The position numbers were made by a program, and so were the translations under genes. The notes beneath the pieces are model-generated. The model was not told the origin of the DNA, made no database searches, and worked only from the letters and a program-made list of their open reading frames with translations. From UBA961 sp049426725 (GTDB lineage Bacteria; Bacteroidota; Ignavibacteria; Kapaibacteriales; UBA961), in NCBI GenBank assembly GCA_049426725.1, contig JBMSYN010000006.1:1-64000 (forward strand): DNA of 64,000 nt, given 5' to 3'. Shown here piece by piece: positions 1 to 8,403 of this stretch (position 1 is the stretch's first letter; every line of letters begins with the position of its first letter).

Positions 1-1
1 T

Positions 2-3000
2 ATATATGCACAGGATATTAATCAAGCATGGAATCATATCTTAAAAAAGGAATTTGACAGTTCCGAGCAAGTCTTTAAAATGATACTAGAGAAGAATCCA
101 AAAGATGTTCGAAGTATTGTTGGGCTTTCTTATCTTCTTGAAATGCGACATCGCAATGCAGAATCTTGGAATGTGTATAAGCAAATCATGAAAGCAGATA
201 TTGACCCGGTTCCTTATCTGTATTCAATTTGGCTTTCACCAAGGTTTTCAACACAAATGCATGATAAAAAATCAGGAGTTCAGGATGTTCTCAAACAATT
301 GTCCATAAAAAGTGACAAAGCCGGATCGCTTCGAGCAATGGCAATGGAAATGTTGGGATCAGTCGAAACCAGAAATGGAAATCTTAAAGCCGCAATCCAA
401 TATTATGATAAAATTCAGGCACTTTCTGCCTATTCAATCATAGGGCCATTCGAACATATTTCAGCATCAGGATTTTCAACGGTCTATCCACCTGAAGAGA
501 AGTATGATACAACCGAAGTATATGAAGGCAAAAATGGGACTCCGGCTTCTTGGTTCCTTCCGCCACTGATCAAAAGAGATTATTGGTTGGATTTTCAGTC
601 ATATTTTCCTGACAGACAAGCCATTTACTATGCAAATACTTTTGTATGGTCTCCAAATAATAAAACGGTGCAAGTGCGCATAGGTACTTCCGGTTCTGTG
701 AAAGTATTTCTGAATGATCATGAAATCATTCGTGATTCCAATGAAACCAATAATGATTTTGACACATATATCGTTCGAACAGAGATATCCGCAGGGTGGA
801 ATCGTTTATTGGTAAAGGTTGGTTATTCAGAGATTGATCGTTGCAATTTCCTCATGCGCTTAACAGATGAAGATGGGAATGTAATTCCGGATTTGAAGCA
901 AAGCGCCTTTACACAGTCATATTCCAAACAAAAACCTTCACGCATTGAATTCATTCCCAATCCAATAATAGCCGAGTTAAAGAATATCATAGAACAGCAC
1001 CCTGATTGGATAGAACACTATCTGGTATTGGCGGATGCATATCTAAGAAATGATAGAGCAATAGAAGCAGAACAATTGCTGAAAAAAGCATTGAAAGTAT
1101 CAAAAGACAATCCGGTAATTCTTTGGAAATTTATTGACACATATGCTCGTGGTAGAAAACGAGATGAAGTCAATACCACATATGAATTGCTTTCTTCCAT
1201 GAGTAAAGATATACCCGACGGAATTATTTACAAATTCAATCAATATTTGGATAATGAGGATTATGATCGAGCCGAAGATATGGTCAATCGTATAGAACAG
1301 TTGCTCCCACAATCAGAAACTGCATATAGTCTTCGCATTCGATATTATGACAAAAAGAAAATGCAAGATAAAGTCATTTCAACAACAAGAGAAGCCCGAA
1401 AGCGATATCCTTTGTCATGGACATATACAGAATTGGCTGCTGCATTTGATTTTCAAACCACAAGAAAAAGAGACACCATGATCAGTCTCTATTCCAAGTA
1501 TCTTAAGCAAGCTTATGGCGAAGCCCCATTACTTGGTTTGGCAAAAGCATATCTGGAAGATTCGAAATTGAAAGAATGGCAAAAAACATTTGAAGAATTA
1601 TTGAATTTGTCGCCATCCTCACCGGGTTTCCATTATCAAATGGCAAATGTGTTCACCCAACTCGAGCAATATGACAAAGCTGAAAAAGAGATGTTGATAG
1701 CTCTAAAATTCTGTCCGTCATGTAATAGTTATTGGTCGAAATTAGGAGAAATATACAGAAGCAAGAAGGACATACCGGCTTCCATCAGTGCTTATGAAAA
1801 AGCTCTTTTATATTCACCTACAGATTATGACTCTCGAGCCATTCTCAGAGAATTACAAGGGAAGAAATCAATTTTCACGATCTTTGGTGATACAAATCTT
1901 GACTCAATATTACAAGCTGCTCCAACAGCAAAAGATCATCCGGAGGCAAGTGCTGCAATTGTCTCTGATAAAGTAAAACGAGTAATATATGAACAAGGCG
2001 CTTCTGAAGCTGTGACAGAGAGCATTATCAGAGTATTCAATGAAAAGGGTATTGATTTCTTTAAAGAATATAGAATTGGCTACAATGGAAATTCTCAAGA
2101 TCTGATTATCGAGAAAGCTGTGACCATTAAACCGGATGGAAAGGAAATTCGTGCAGACATAAGTAGAAATATGACTGTTTTCAAAGGATTGGAACCAAAT
2201 GACTTTGTTTATATAAAATATAAAATCCGGAATTACAATACCGGCAAATTAGCCAAACATGTATGGGATGAGTATTATTTCAATAGGTACTTCCCAATTA
2301 CACATGCTGAGTATTCCTTGATTGTGCCTAATGGGATGCAGTTCACCACTTCTCAACAGGAAATGGATTTATCGACAAAGACATTGGAATTATCCGATAT
2401 CAATTCAACATTGTATTCTTGGTCAATCAACAAAGAACCGGGAATTGTCTATGAAGCTGATATGCCGTCTTTGCAGGAAATAGGAAAAGTACTGCGTTTT
2501 AGCACAATTCCTAATTGGACTTTTCTCGTAGAATGGTATGCAGAATTAGCGCAATCGAAAGCTCAATCTTCTTATGAAATCCAAGAAGCTGTCAAAGCTT
2601 TAATACCAAATCCAGGAGCATTGACAGAAGAAGAAAAAATTAGAAAAGTCTTTCAATTCATAACGGATAATATTCGCTATAGCCTCGTACCATTTCGTCA
2701 ATCCGCCTTTATCCCTCAAAAAGCACGAGATGTGCTCGTAAACAAAATAGGTGATTGTAAAGATGTCTCAACATTGGGTATAGCAATGCTCAGGGAATTA
2801 GGCATCAAAGCAAATTATGTATTGGTAAACTCCGGAAATGAAGAGCGATTGCTGAATCTACTTCCTTCAATTTCTTTTAACCATTGTATCATTGCAGTGG
2901 AAGAAACAGGAAAGAAGAAACCACTCTTTTTAGACCTTACGGCTTCCAATTTTCCAACCGGTGCAATACCGGCAGCTGATAAGAATGCCTTTTCATTGTT

Positions 3001-3706
3001 GATTCGCTCGGGCATTACACAACCATTGCTTCTACCAGATAAACAATATGTGGCGCCTACTTTCATTTCTCGTGCGACCATTCAGTTTTCTGATGATGGA
3101 ATGCTCATCCAGGGTGGAGAAAAAATTACCGGTGCTTTGACAGCACAATATCGCGCCGCATATAAAGGCAAAAATCATGAAGAACAAAAAAAATTACTTC
3201 AATCTTCTTTAGCTTCTGATATCCCTTCGGCAAGAGTTGTAGATATGGCAATCATCGGAGTTGATTCATTATCTGATAAAGTTTCACTTTTTTATCAATA
3301 TGAGGCTCCAAACACCGTTGCTGAAGCAGGTACATATAAAATTGTCCGCATTCCTTGGCGAAATGAACTTGCTTCTGAAGATGCTTTGTCTTATGAGCAA
3401 AGAAAATATCCCTTCAAGAATCTCAATGATATAGATACAACGTTCGAGGAAATATCAATGCTGATTCCCAAGGGATATGTTCTGGCTGAAATCCCTCAGT
3501 CAATAAGCCTGACAAACCCTTCGGCAGAATATGAATATGTGGTACTTGCAAAACAGCAAGAAGATCTTACGCTGCTTACCATTAGTCGTAGATTCATAAA
3601 AAAGAAAACTTTTATCGAACCAGGTGAATATCTATCATTCAAGGAATTTTATTCAAAGGCGGTAAGAGAAGATAGACGACAGTTGCTTTTGAAAAAGAAG
3701 GAATAA
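2..3706 (+). CDS. Large secreted TPR / DUF3857 / transglutaminase-like protein (5' end outside window)
   Basis: The reading frame is already open at base 2, so the gene begins upstream. The first residues (YAQ-D) look like the end of a signal peptide, which would put the mature protein in the periplasm. Numbering from the in-frame ATG at 80: TPR-like helices; a beta-rich PA14/galactose-binding-like stretch at about 110-270; further TPRs at about 300-610; a DUF3857 region at about 645-760; and a transglutaminase-like core at about 850-980. The core has a plausible triad of Cys893 (in GDCKD), His935 (in NHCII) and Asp952. DUF3857-transglutaminase proteins are common in Bacteroidota, but their substrates are mostly unknown. 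Activity on peptides or cell-wall crosslinks is only inference. No terminator follows. The next gene starts 92 bases on, behind its own promoter. Confidence is high for the domain family and low for function. Confidence 0.85.
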   Translation: MYAQDINQAWNHILKKEFDSSEQVFKMILEKNPKDVRSIVGLSYLLEMRHRNAESWNVYKQIMKADIDPVPYLYSIWLSPRFSTQMHDKKSGVQDVLKQLSIKSDKAGSLRAMAMEMLGSVETRNGNLKAAIQYYDKIQALSAYSIIGPFEHISASGFSTVYPPEEKYDTTEVYEGKNGTPASWFLPPLIKRDYWLDFQSYFPDRQAIYYANTFVWSPNNKTVQVRIGTSGSVKVFLNDHEIIRDSNETNNDFDTYIVRTEISAGWNRLLVKVGYSEIDRCNFLMRLTDEDGNVIPDLKQSAFTQSYSKQKPSRIEFIPNPIIAELKNIIEQHPDWIEHYLVLADAYLRNDRAIEAEQLLKKALKVSKDNPVILWKFIDTYARGRKRDEVNTTYELLSSMSKDIPDGIIYKFNQYLDNEDYDRAEDMVNRIEQLLPQSETAYSLRIRYYDKKKMQDKVISTTREARKRYPLSWTYTELAAAFDFQTTRKRDTMISLYSKYLKQAYGEAPLLGLAKAYLEDSKLKEWQKTFEELLNLSPSSPGFHYQMANVFTQLEQYDKAEKEMLIALKFCPSCNSYWSKLGEIYRSKKDIPASISAYEKALLYSPTDYDSRAILRELQGKKSIFTIFGDTNLDSILQAAPTAKDHPEASAAIVSDKVKRVIYEQGASEAVTESIIRVFNEKGIDFFKEYRIGYNGNSQDLIIEKAVTIKPDGKEIRADISRNMTVFKGLEPNDFVYIKYKIRNYNTGKLAKHVWDEYYFNRYFPITHAEYSLIVPNGMQFTTSQQEMDLSTKTLELSDINSTLYSWSINKEPGIVYEADMPSLQEIGKVLRFSTIPNWTFLVEWYAELAQSKAQSSYEIQEAVKALIPNPGALTEEEKIRKVFQFITDNIRYSLVPFRQSAFIPQKARDVLVNKIGDCKDVSTLGIAMLRELGIKANYVLVNSGNEERLLNLLPSISFNHCIIAVEETGKKKPLFLDLTASNFPTGAIPAADKNAFSLLIRSGITQPLLLPDKQYVAPTFISRATIQFSDDGMLIQGGEKITGALTAQYRAAYKGKNHEEQKKLLQSSLASDIPSARVVDMAIIGVDSLSDKVSLFYQYEAPNTVAEAGTYKIVRIPWRNELASEDALSYEQRKYPFKNLNDIDTTFEEISMLIPKGYVLAEIPQSISLTNPSAEYEYVVLAKQQEDLTLLTISRRFIKKKTFIEPGEYLSFKEFYSKAVREDRRQLLLKKKE

Positions 3707-3726
3707 GACTTGAAATAGTCCGAATT

Positions 3727-3757
3727 TTGTGTGTGATGCTTTTTTTTGCTACTTTCG
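3727..3757 (+). promoter_or_regulatory. Bacteroidota-type promoter for ricT
   Basis: TTG at 3727-3729, a 20-base spacer, then TACTTTCG at 3750-3757. This fits the Bacteroidota -33/-7 form (TTTG ... TAnnTTTG) with one change. Transcription would start near 3764, about 35 bases before the chosen ricT ATG. Confidence 0.55.
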
Positions 3758-3798
3758 AGCCATATTCTAGAAATATTGCTTTAAGGCGATTATTCAGC

Positions 3799-4905
3799 AT
3801 GAACGAAAATCATACGAATCAACAATCGGAACAAGATGAATTCCCCGTGGGATCTATTGTTCCGCTCTCCCGAATTCAGATTTCACACTCAGATGATGTT
3901 GGCAATGCAGCTGATGCCTCTATTGCATCTACATTGCGCAATCGAAAATCTCATTGTACAGCTTGCGGTGATAAAGAAGGGGGATGCTCCACATGCAAAA
4001 GTGGCTCATCAGAGAAGCCGGTTGAAGAAACGATGAATGATACTTCCAATGCTCAAGATTGGTTTGTGGAAGTGAGTTTCAAAGCAAGAAGAAAACTCAT
4101 GTTCAAAAAATCAAAGAATGGAAGATTTGCTTTAAGCGATACGGTGATCGTACAATCAGATCATGGAAATGATGCGGGTACAATAACAGCTGTTGGGAAG
4201 ATTGCGGATCTCAAGAATTCCGAAGATCCAGAACACATGCATAGTGTTTTGCGGATTGCAAGCAAGGAAGACATTGAAAAAATCAAATCCAATAGAGATC
4301 ATGAAAAAAGCATAGTTCGTGAAGTCAAAGATAAAGTGAAAACTTCGGGTTTGGAGATGAAAGTCGTGGATGCCGAATGGCAATTTGACAGATCTCGATT
4401 ATCAATTTATTTTTCGGCTCCTCAAAGAGTTGATTTTCGTGATTTGGTCAAAGATTTGGCTCGGACATATCACTCAAGAATTGAATTGCGTCAAATTCCA
4501 GCAAGAGAAGAAGCAAAAAGATTGGGTGGGATTGGTCCTTGCGGACTCGAATTATGTTGCTCTTCATTTTTGAATGAATTCGATCAAATAACACTAGATC
4601 ATGCCAAAGCACAGCATTTACCACCAAATATCAGCAAATTGAGTGGCATGTGTGGTCGCTTGAAATGCTGTCTTCTCTATGAAATAGACAATTATGTCAC
4701 CGCACTGAAAAATTATCCTCCCCTTGATTCCTATCTTCTCCTGTCTGATGGCAGAGCGAGAATGATCAAAATTGATATTTTTTCAGATACCGTTACTGTG
4801 ATATCTGAAGCCAATGGAGCTTTTTTGACTGTGACATTGGAAGAATTGAATGAACTTCGAAGAAATGGAAAGATAGAATCACCAAAAGAATTTGCAAATA
4901 ATTGA
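3799..4905 (+). CDS. ricT: PSP1-domain protein, RicT/YaaT family
   Basis: A 368-residue protein of the PSP1 family. In Bacillus, RicT (YaaT) works with RicA and RicF in a complex that binds Fe-S clusters and affects RNA processing. Visible here are an N-terminal cysteine-rich stretch (CTACGDKEGGCSTC) and the family core with GGIGPCGLELCCSSF followed by SGMCGRLKCCLLYE. These conserved cysteines are the likely metal ligands. The N-terminal 30-40 residues are acidic and probably disordered. I chose ATG 3799 over an upstream in-frame TTG at 3727, because that TTG forms part of the predicted promoter. The ferritin gene follows after 19 bases and may be cotranscribed. The exact role in a non-sporulating bacterium is not known. 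Confidence 0.85.
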   Translation: MNENHTNQQSEQDEFPVGSIVPLSRIQISHSDDVGNAADASIASTLRNRKSHCTACGDKEGGCSTCKSGSSEKPVEETMNDTSNAQDWFVEVSFKARRKLMFKKSKNGRFALSDTVIVQSDHGNDAGTITAVGKIADLKNSEDPEHMHSVLRIASKEDIEKIKSNRDHEKSIVREVKDKVKTSGLEMKVVDAEWQFDRSRLSIYFSAPQRVDFRDLVKDLARTYHSRIELRQIPAREEAKRLGGIGPCGLELCCSSFLNEFDQITLDHAKAQHLPPNISKLSGMCGRLKCCLLYEIDNYVTALKNYPPLDSYLLLSDGRARMIKIDIFSDTVTVISEANGAFLTVTLEELNELRRNGKIESPKEFANN

Positions 4906-4924
4906 ATATTACAAAGGTACTCAC

Positions 4925-5446
4925 ATGAATGAATCTCTTCGCAAACAAATGAATGTTCAGATTACCAATGAGCACATCGCTTCAATGGCTTATCTTGAAA
5001 TGGCTTCTTGGTGTGCAGAACAAGATTTACCGGGTTTGGAAGAATATTTTTATTTCAGTGCGGAAGATGAAAGAGAGCACATGCTTGAATTCTATCGTTA
5101 TGCCAATGCACATGGCTGTAGAGCTTCAATAGGCTCTGTACCTGAATTGCGTAGTTCTTTTGAACATGTGTTGGACATCTTGGAACATAATCTTTTCTTG
5201 GAACAACAGAATACGATTGCCATCAATCAAATGGCGAAGATGTGCCACGAGGTTTCAGACTATGCCACATTGCAATTTTTGCAACCCTTTATCAAAGAGC
5301 AACAAGACTCTGAAAGAAGTGTTGAAGAATTGATCGTGATGGTAAAAAGAGTGGGATATGATGCGAAGAATCTCTATTTCCTAGATAAACAATTCAAGAA
5401 ATTGATGCAAGGGAAAGGAGAAGAAGCCCCTGAAAAAGAAGCATAA
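4925..5446 (+). CDS. ftnA: Non-heme ferritin
   Basis: A 173-residue ferritin, the usual length for bacterial FtnA. Ferritins oxidise Fe(II) at a diiron site and store Fe(III) inside a 24-subunit cytoplasmic shell. The four-helix pattern is clear, with ferroxidase residues in YLEMASWC, SAEDEREHMLEF (the E..H pair) and the later LEQQN and EQQDSE segments. ATG 4925 is preceded by AAAGG eight bases upstream, better than the longer in-frame alternative at 4892. The stop lies two bases from the stop of the convergent DUF2007 gene. A hairpin with a T-run at 5632-5663, inside that neighbour, probably ends this transcript. Confidence is high. Confidence 0.93.
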   Translation: MNESLRKQMNVQITNEHIASMAYLEMASWCAEQDLPGLEEYFYFSAEDEREHMLEFYRYANAHGCRASIGSVPELRSSFEHVLDILEHNLFLEQQNTIAINQMAKMCHEVSDYATLQFLQPFIKEQQDSERSVEELIVMVKRVGYDAKNLYFLDKQFKKLMQGKGEEAPEKEA

Positions 5447-5448
5447 AG

Positions 5449-5679
5449 TCAGTGATTGTCGGTAGCTTCAAGAATGCTATTGGCTTTCTCCAAGTCATCC
5501 GGATTGACAAGCAATCGAACGCCCATAACAGCTCCAACATAACAGGAGTTGACATTCACATCATAGACATAACTTGAAATGCCGTGCTCCGCAAGAAGTG
5601 CTTGAGCCATTTCAGCTTCAATCGCAAATGGAAAGCGCCGGACTAATACCGGCGCTTTTTTTTGTTCTTCATGACTCAT
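5449..5679 (-). CDS. DUF2007 small signal-transducing-like protein
   Basis: A 76-residue protein of the DUF2007 family, sometimes described as putative prokaryotic signal transducing proteins but without a proven activity. The family pattern is visible: a conserved start (VLVRRFPFAIEAEMAQALL), the HGISSYVYD beta strand, and a C-terminal GVRLLVNPDDLEKA. It is the last gene of the operon dcd > DUF1684 > sixA-like > trxB > DUF2007 and starts six bases after the trxB stop. Codons 7-15 hold a perfect GC-rich inverted repeat next to an A-tract. Read on the plus strand, this is a terminator, so the 5' end of this gene doubles as the 3' signal of the ferritin gene. Confidence 0.82.
   Translation of the reverse strand: MSHEEQKKAPVLVRRFPFAIEAEMAQALLAEHGISSYVYDVNVNSCYVGAVMGVRLLVNPDDLEKANSILEATDNH
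5632..5663 (+). terminator. Terminator for the ferritin transcript, embedded in DUF2007
   Basis: AAAGCGCCGG (5632-5641) pairs perfectly with CCGGCGCTTT (5649-5658) around a 7-base loop, followed by a run of T to 5663. The T-run is only on the plus strand, so it should stop transcription coming from the ferritin gene about 190 bases beyond its stop codon. Confidence 0.75.
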
Positions 5680-5685
5680 GTTGCA

Positions 5686-6636
5686 TCATCCGTGTTGTGC
5701 TTCAAGCCAACGTTCTGCATCAATAGCAGCCATGCACCCGCTTCCAGCTGCTGTGATAGCTTGTCTGTATACGCTGTCCTGAGCATCGCCACAAGCAAAT
5801 ACACCTTCAATATTTGTATAAGATGATTTACCCATGGTTTGGATATAACCGGTTTCATCCATGTCAATCATCCCTTTGAAGAGATCGGTATTTGGCTTAT
5901 GACCAATTGCAACAAATATCCCATCTGCAGGAACGATATTCTCTTCATTGGTAACGGTATTTCTGAGTTTAAGTTGAGTGAGCTTTCTCAAACCGGTTGG
6001 TAGTGTTTCACCCATATATTCTTCAACAGTGGTATTCACCATGAATTCAATCTTGGGATTGTTTTGACAGCGCTCAAGCATGATCTTTGATGCGCGGAAT
6101 TCATCTCTCCTGTGAAGTATCGTAACCTTTGATGCAAATCTCGTGAGATAATTGGCTTCTTCCATTGCTGTATCTCCTCCACCAACTACATATACATGTT
6201 GATTTCTGAAAAAGAATCCATCGCATGTTGCACAAGCCGAAACACCAAAGCCCATATATTCTTGCTCACCTTTTGAACCGAGTAATTTCGCTGCAGCTCC
6301 GGTTGAAATGATAATGGAATCACATGTATACGTTTTTTGTGAATCGCTTGTCAATGTGAAAGGTCTCTTTGATAGATCCACAGAGGTAATTGTTTCATAG
6401 ATGGAAGATGCGCCAAATCTATGCGCTTGTTTTCTGAATACATCCATCATTTCAGGGCCCATGATGCCATGCTCAAAACCCGGATAATTCTCAACTTCAG
6501 TAGTGATTGTCAATTGACCACCGGGTTGATGTCCTTCGAACACAACAACATCGAGTCTTGCTCTGGATGCATATAAAGCTGCTGTGAAACCTGCAGGACC
6601 ACTTCCTATTATACAAATCTGATGATGTTCAGTCAT
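5686..6636 (-). CDS. trxB: Thioredoxin reductase
   Basis: A 316-residue NADPH-dependent flavoenzyme that reduces thioredoxin in the cytoplasm. Seen: the FAD-binding GSGPAG at 11-16, the redox-active pair Cys135-Ala-Thr-Cys138, the NADPH-binding GGGDTAMEEA, and the C-terminal FAD motif GVFACGDAQD. Length and motif order are those of ordinary bacterial TrxB. The ATG has AAAGGA upstream. It is the fourth gene of the dcd operon, 21 bases after the sixA-like gene. Its thioredoxin is not in this window, although two thioredoxin-fold proteins with leaders lie near 32-33 kb. Confidence is very high. Confidence 0.97.
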   Translation of the reverse strand: MTEHHQICIIGSGPAGFTAALYASRARLDVVVFEGHQPGGQLTITTEVENYPGFEHGIMGPEMMDVFRKQAHRFGASSIYETITSVDLSKRPFTLTSDSQKTYTCDSIIISTGAAAKLLGSKGEQEYMGFGVSACATCDGFFFRNQHVYVVGGGDTAMEEANYLTRFASKVTILHRRDEFRASKIMLERCQNNPKIEFMVNTTVEEYMGETLPTGLRKLTQLKLRNTVTNEENIVPADGIFVAIGHKPNTDLFKGMIDMDETGYIQTMGKSSYTNIEGVFACGDAQDSVYRQAITAAGSGCMAAIDAERWLEAQHG

Positions 6637-6657
6637 ATTGAAATTCCTTTTTTGAAA

Positions 6658-7146
6658 TTATTTTTCCGGAAATGCAAAACGAGTCATAATTCCCGAATGA
6701 GGTGAAATGGAGCGCCAAGCATCTACATCCGCAAATGTTAGTGAAACAACACAGCAGGTTGGCATGGAATCAGTTACATTGTCTTTTGAAAGAAGGTTCA
6801 CCATCATTGTAATTGTTGGATTATGACCAACAATCACGATATGTTCAAAAACATCATCCACTTGATGGATGAATGTTGTATAATCATTGATGAATGCATG
6901 GTATAAAAGTGATAATTCCTCGAGTGGAATTTCGCCATCAATACCATCTCGTATCAATTGCGCCGTAGTCTGTGCTCTTAAAGCTGTGCTGGTAAAGAAA
7001 ATATCAGGATGAAATTCCTCATTCTTCAATTGCTCAGCCATCTTAGGAGCATCAATTAGGCCGCGTTCATTCAAAGGTCTGTCATGATCACGCAGACCCA
7101 TGATATGATTTGACTTGGCATGCCTTATGAAGGTGATTTGTTTCAT
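6658..7146 (-). CDS. sixA: SixA-like histidine phosphatase
   Basis: A 162-residue protein of the histidine phosphatase (phosphoglycerate mutase-like) superfamily. The N-terminal catalytic motif is RHAKS with His9, a SixA-type variant of RHG. The second catalytic histidine is in IVIVGHNPT. E. coli SixA removes phosphate from phosphohistidine proteins such as the nitrogen PTS. The substrate here is unknown. The start codon overlaps the stop of the upstream DUF1684 gene (TAATG), so translation is probably coupled. The family is certain, and SixA-type function is likely. Confidence 0.85.
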   Translation of the reverse strand: MKQITFIRHAKSNHIMGLRDHDRPLNERGLIDAPKMAEQLKNEEFHPDIFFTSTALRAQTTAQLIRDGIDGEIPLEELSLLYHAFINDYTTFIHQVDDVFEHIVIVGHNPTITMMVNLLSKDNVTDSMPTCCVVSLTFADVDAWRSISPHSGIMTRFAFPEK

Positions 7147-7784
7147 TAGAAAATCGGCCTCTTTTCACCGGCTTTGATCGAAATAGAGAGAATATTTTCT
7201 TTGGGGACCAAAGGGCATACATAGTCTTTATTATAAGCACAATATGGATTATATGCTCTATTGAAATCCAATAGATATTCTCCACTCGTTGATATCTCGT
7301 CAACTTCTAAATATCTGCCGGCTTCATAGGTGTCAAATCCATTTGTTTTGTCTTTGAATGGTATGAATATCACATCATCTTCTTGTTCCAATGATTTGAA
7401 ACCGGTTAATGTGAACGCAGAGCCATTCTGATCTTGAATCGTAAATGTGCCATAACGAAGCATGTTTCTCTTTTCAGAGCCTTTTGTCGTCAGCAATTGC
7501 ACAGTATCTGGATTCTTATTCAAAGAGAACTCAGCATAAAAAGCAGATTCTTCATTAGGAGCGAAATACTGCAAACTCGTGAATTGCTCTTTTTGCTGTT
7601 CTTTGAGAGGGGAGGCAGGATCTTGTTTAAAAAATACATCAAGTTCTTTTCTTCTTTCAATGATTGTGGACTCATCATATATGAGCGTATTGTCCTCCTC
7701 TAAAGTACAGGAGAAAAAGACAAAGACAAGAACAATGTAGAGATGTGCCCTTGTGAAACCTATAATGTCTTTTAGGCCAATCAT
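7146..7784 (-). CDS. DUF1684 family probable lipoprotein
   Basis: A 212-residue DUF1684 (COG3358) protein. The family features are the N-terminal ERRKELDVFF segment, the central YGTFTIQDQNG beta region, and the closing block LDFNRAYNPYCAYNKDYVCPLVPKEN, with its conserved asparagine, tyrosine and cysteines. The first 27 residues are a hydrophobic leader ending in VFVFFSC, a slightly unusual lipobox, so lipid anchoring is likely. ATG 7784 overlaps the dcd stop as TGATG. This start is preferred to an ATG five codons upstream because it keeps the leader and gives the usual coupling. The biochemical function is unknown. Confidence 0.8.
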   Translation of the reverse strand: MIGLKDIIGFTRAHLYIVLVFVFFSCTLEEDNTLIYDESTIIERRKELDVFFKQDPASPLKEQQKEQFTSLQYFAPNEESAFYAEFSLNKNPDTVQLLTTKGSEKRNMLRYGTFTIQDQNGSAFTLTGFKSLEQEDDVIFIPFKDKTNGFDTYEAGRYLEVDEISTSGEYLLDFNRAYNPYCAYNKDYVCPLVPKENILSISIKAGEKRPIF

Positions 7785-8317
7785 CAGAAATTCTTCCACA
7801 TCATTGATTCAACAGGTTCATGCGTCTTGGCATTGTATTTTGCTGAACCTTTTACATTGTATGGTGTTTCAATTTCACCTTTGACTTCAAAATATATAAG
7901 TTGTCCTATCGGCATACCTGCATATATTCTTACCGGTTGTTTAACGGAAATTTCCAAAGTCCAATAATTGCAAAATCCCACATCGCCTTTGCCTGCTGTA
8001 GCGTGAATGTCTATACCAAGTCGTCCTATACTTGATTTGCCTTCCAGGAATGGAACATGATCATGAGTTTCGGTATATTCTTCTGTTACGCCAAGATAAA
8101 ATACATCAGGCATCAATACACATCCTTCTTCAGGAATCTCAAAAGTGGTGATTGTATTGTGAAGTTTTGCATCAAGAATGTCTTCATCATAAGTGGCAAG
8201 CAATTTGCCAAGATGTACATCGTAACTATTTGATCCAAGGCATTCTCTTCGAAAAGGGCTAATGACTATCCTTTCGCTCGCTATATTTGCAAGGATTTCT
8301 TTGTCAGTCAATATCAT
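7784..8317 (-). CDS. dcd: dCTP deaminase
   Basis: A 177-residue Dcd-type enzyme that turns dCTP into dUTP for dTTP synthesis, or directly into dUMP if bifunctional. Seen: the N-terminal LGSNSYDVHLG motif, the substrate loop EGKSSIGRLGIDIHATAG, and the strand with the catalytic glutamate (WTLEISV), followed by GMPIGQLIYFEV. The length matches the family. It is the first gene of a five-gene minus-strand operon and diverges from the hutG-like gene. A partial promoter match lies at 8350-8357. Whether this is the mono- or bifunctional type cannot be settled by eye. Confidence 0.93.
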   Translation of the reverse strand: MILTDKEILANIASERIVISPFRRECLGSNSYDVHLGKLLATYDEDILDAKLHNTITTFEIPEEGCVLMPDVFYLGVTEEYTETHDHVPFLEGKSSIGRLGIDIHATAGKGDVGFCNYWTLEISVKQPVRIYAGMPIGQLIYFEVKGEIETPYNVKGSAKYNAKTHEPVESMMWKNF

Positions 8318-8349
8318 GGATGAGCTCCGATAGATTGTTTTTTACTGGC

Positions 8350-8357
8350 AAAAATAC
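8350..8357 (-). promoter_or_regulatory. Probable -7 element for the dcd operon
   Basis: TATTTTTG on the minus strand, an exact TAnnTTTG match about 33 bases before the dcd ATG. The -33 position holds CTG rather than TTG at an 18-base spacing, so the match is partial. Confidence 0.4.
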
Positions 8358-8403
8358 AAAAAATCGCTATGTGTCAGGAATGCACTTTTTGGAGAATTGT
8401 TCA

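Noticed and set aside
5656..5679. A-tract plus stem-loop at the start of DUF2007 as a programmed -1 frameshift site
   Set aside because: The stem begins directly after the A-tract with no spacer, and the complete family domain is read in frame 0. The plus-strand terminator reading explains the structure better.
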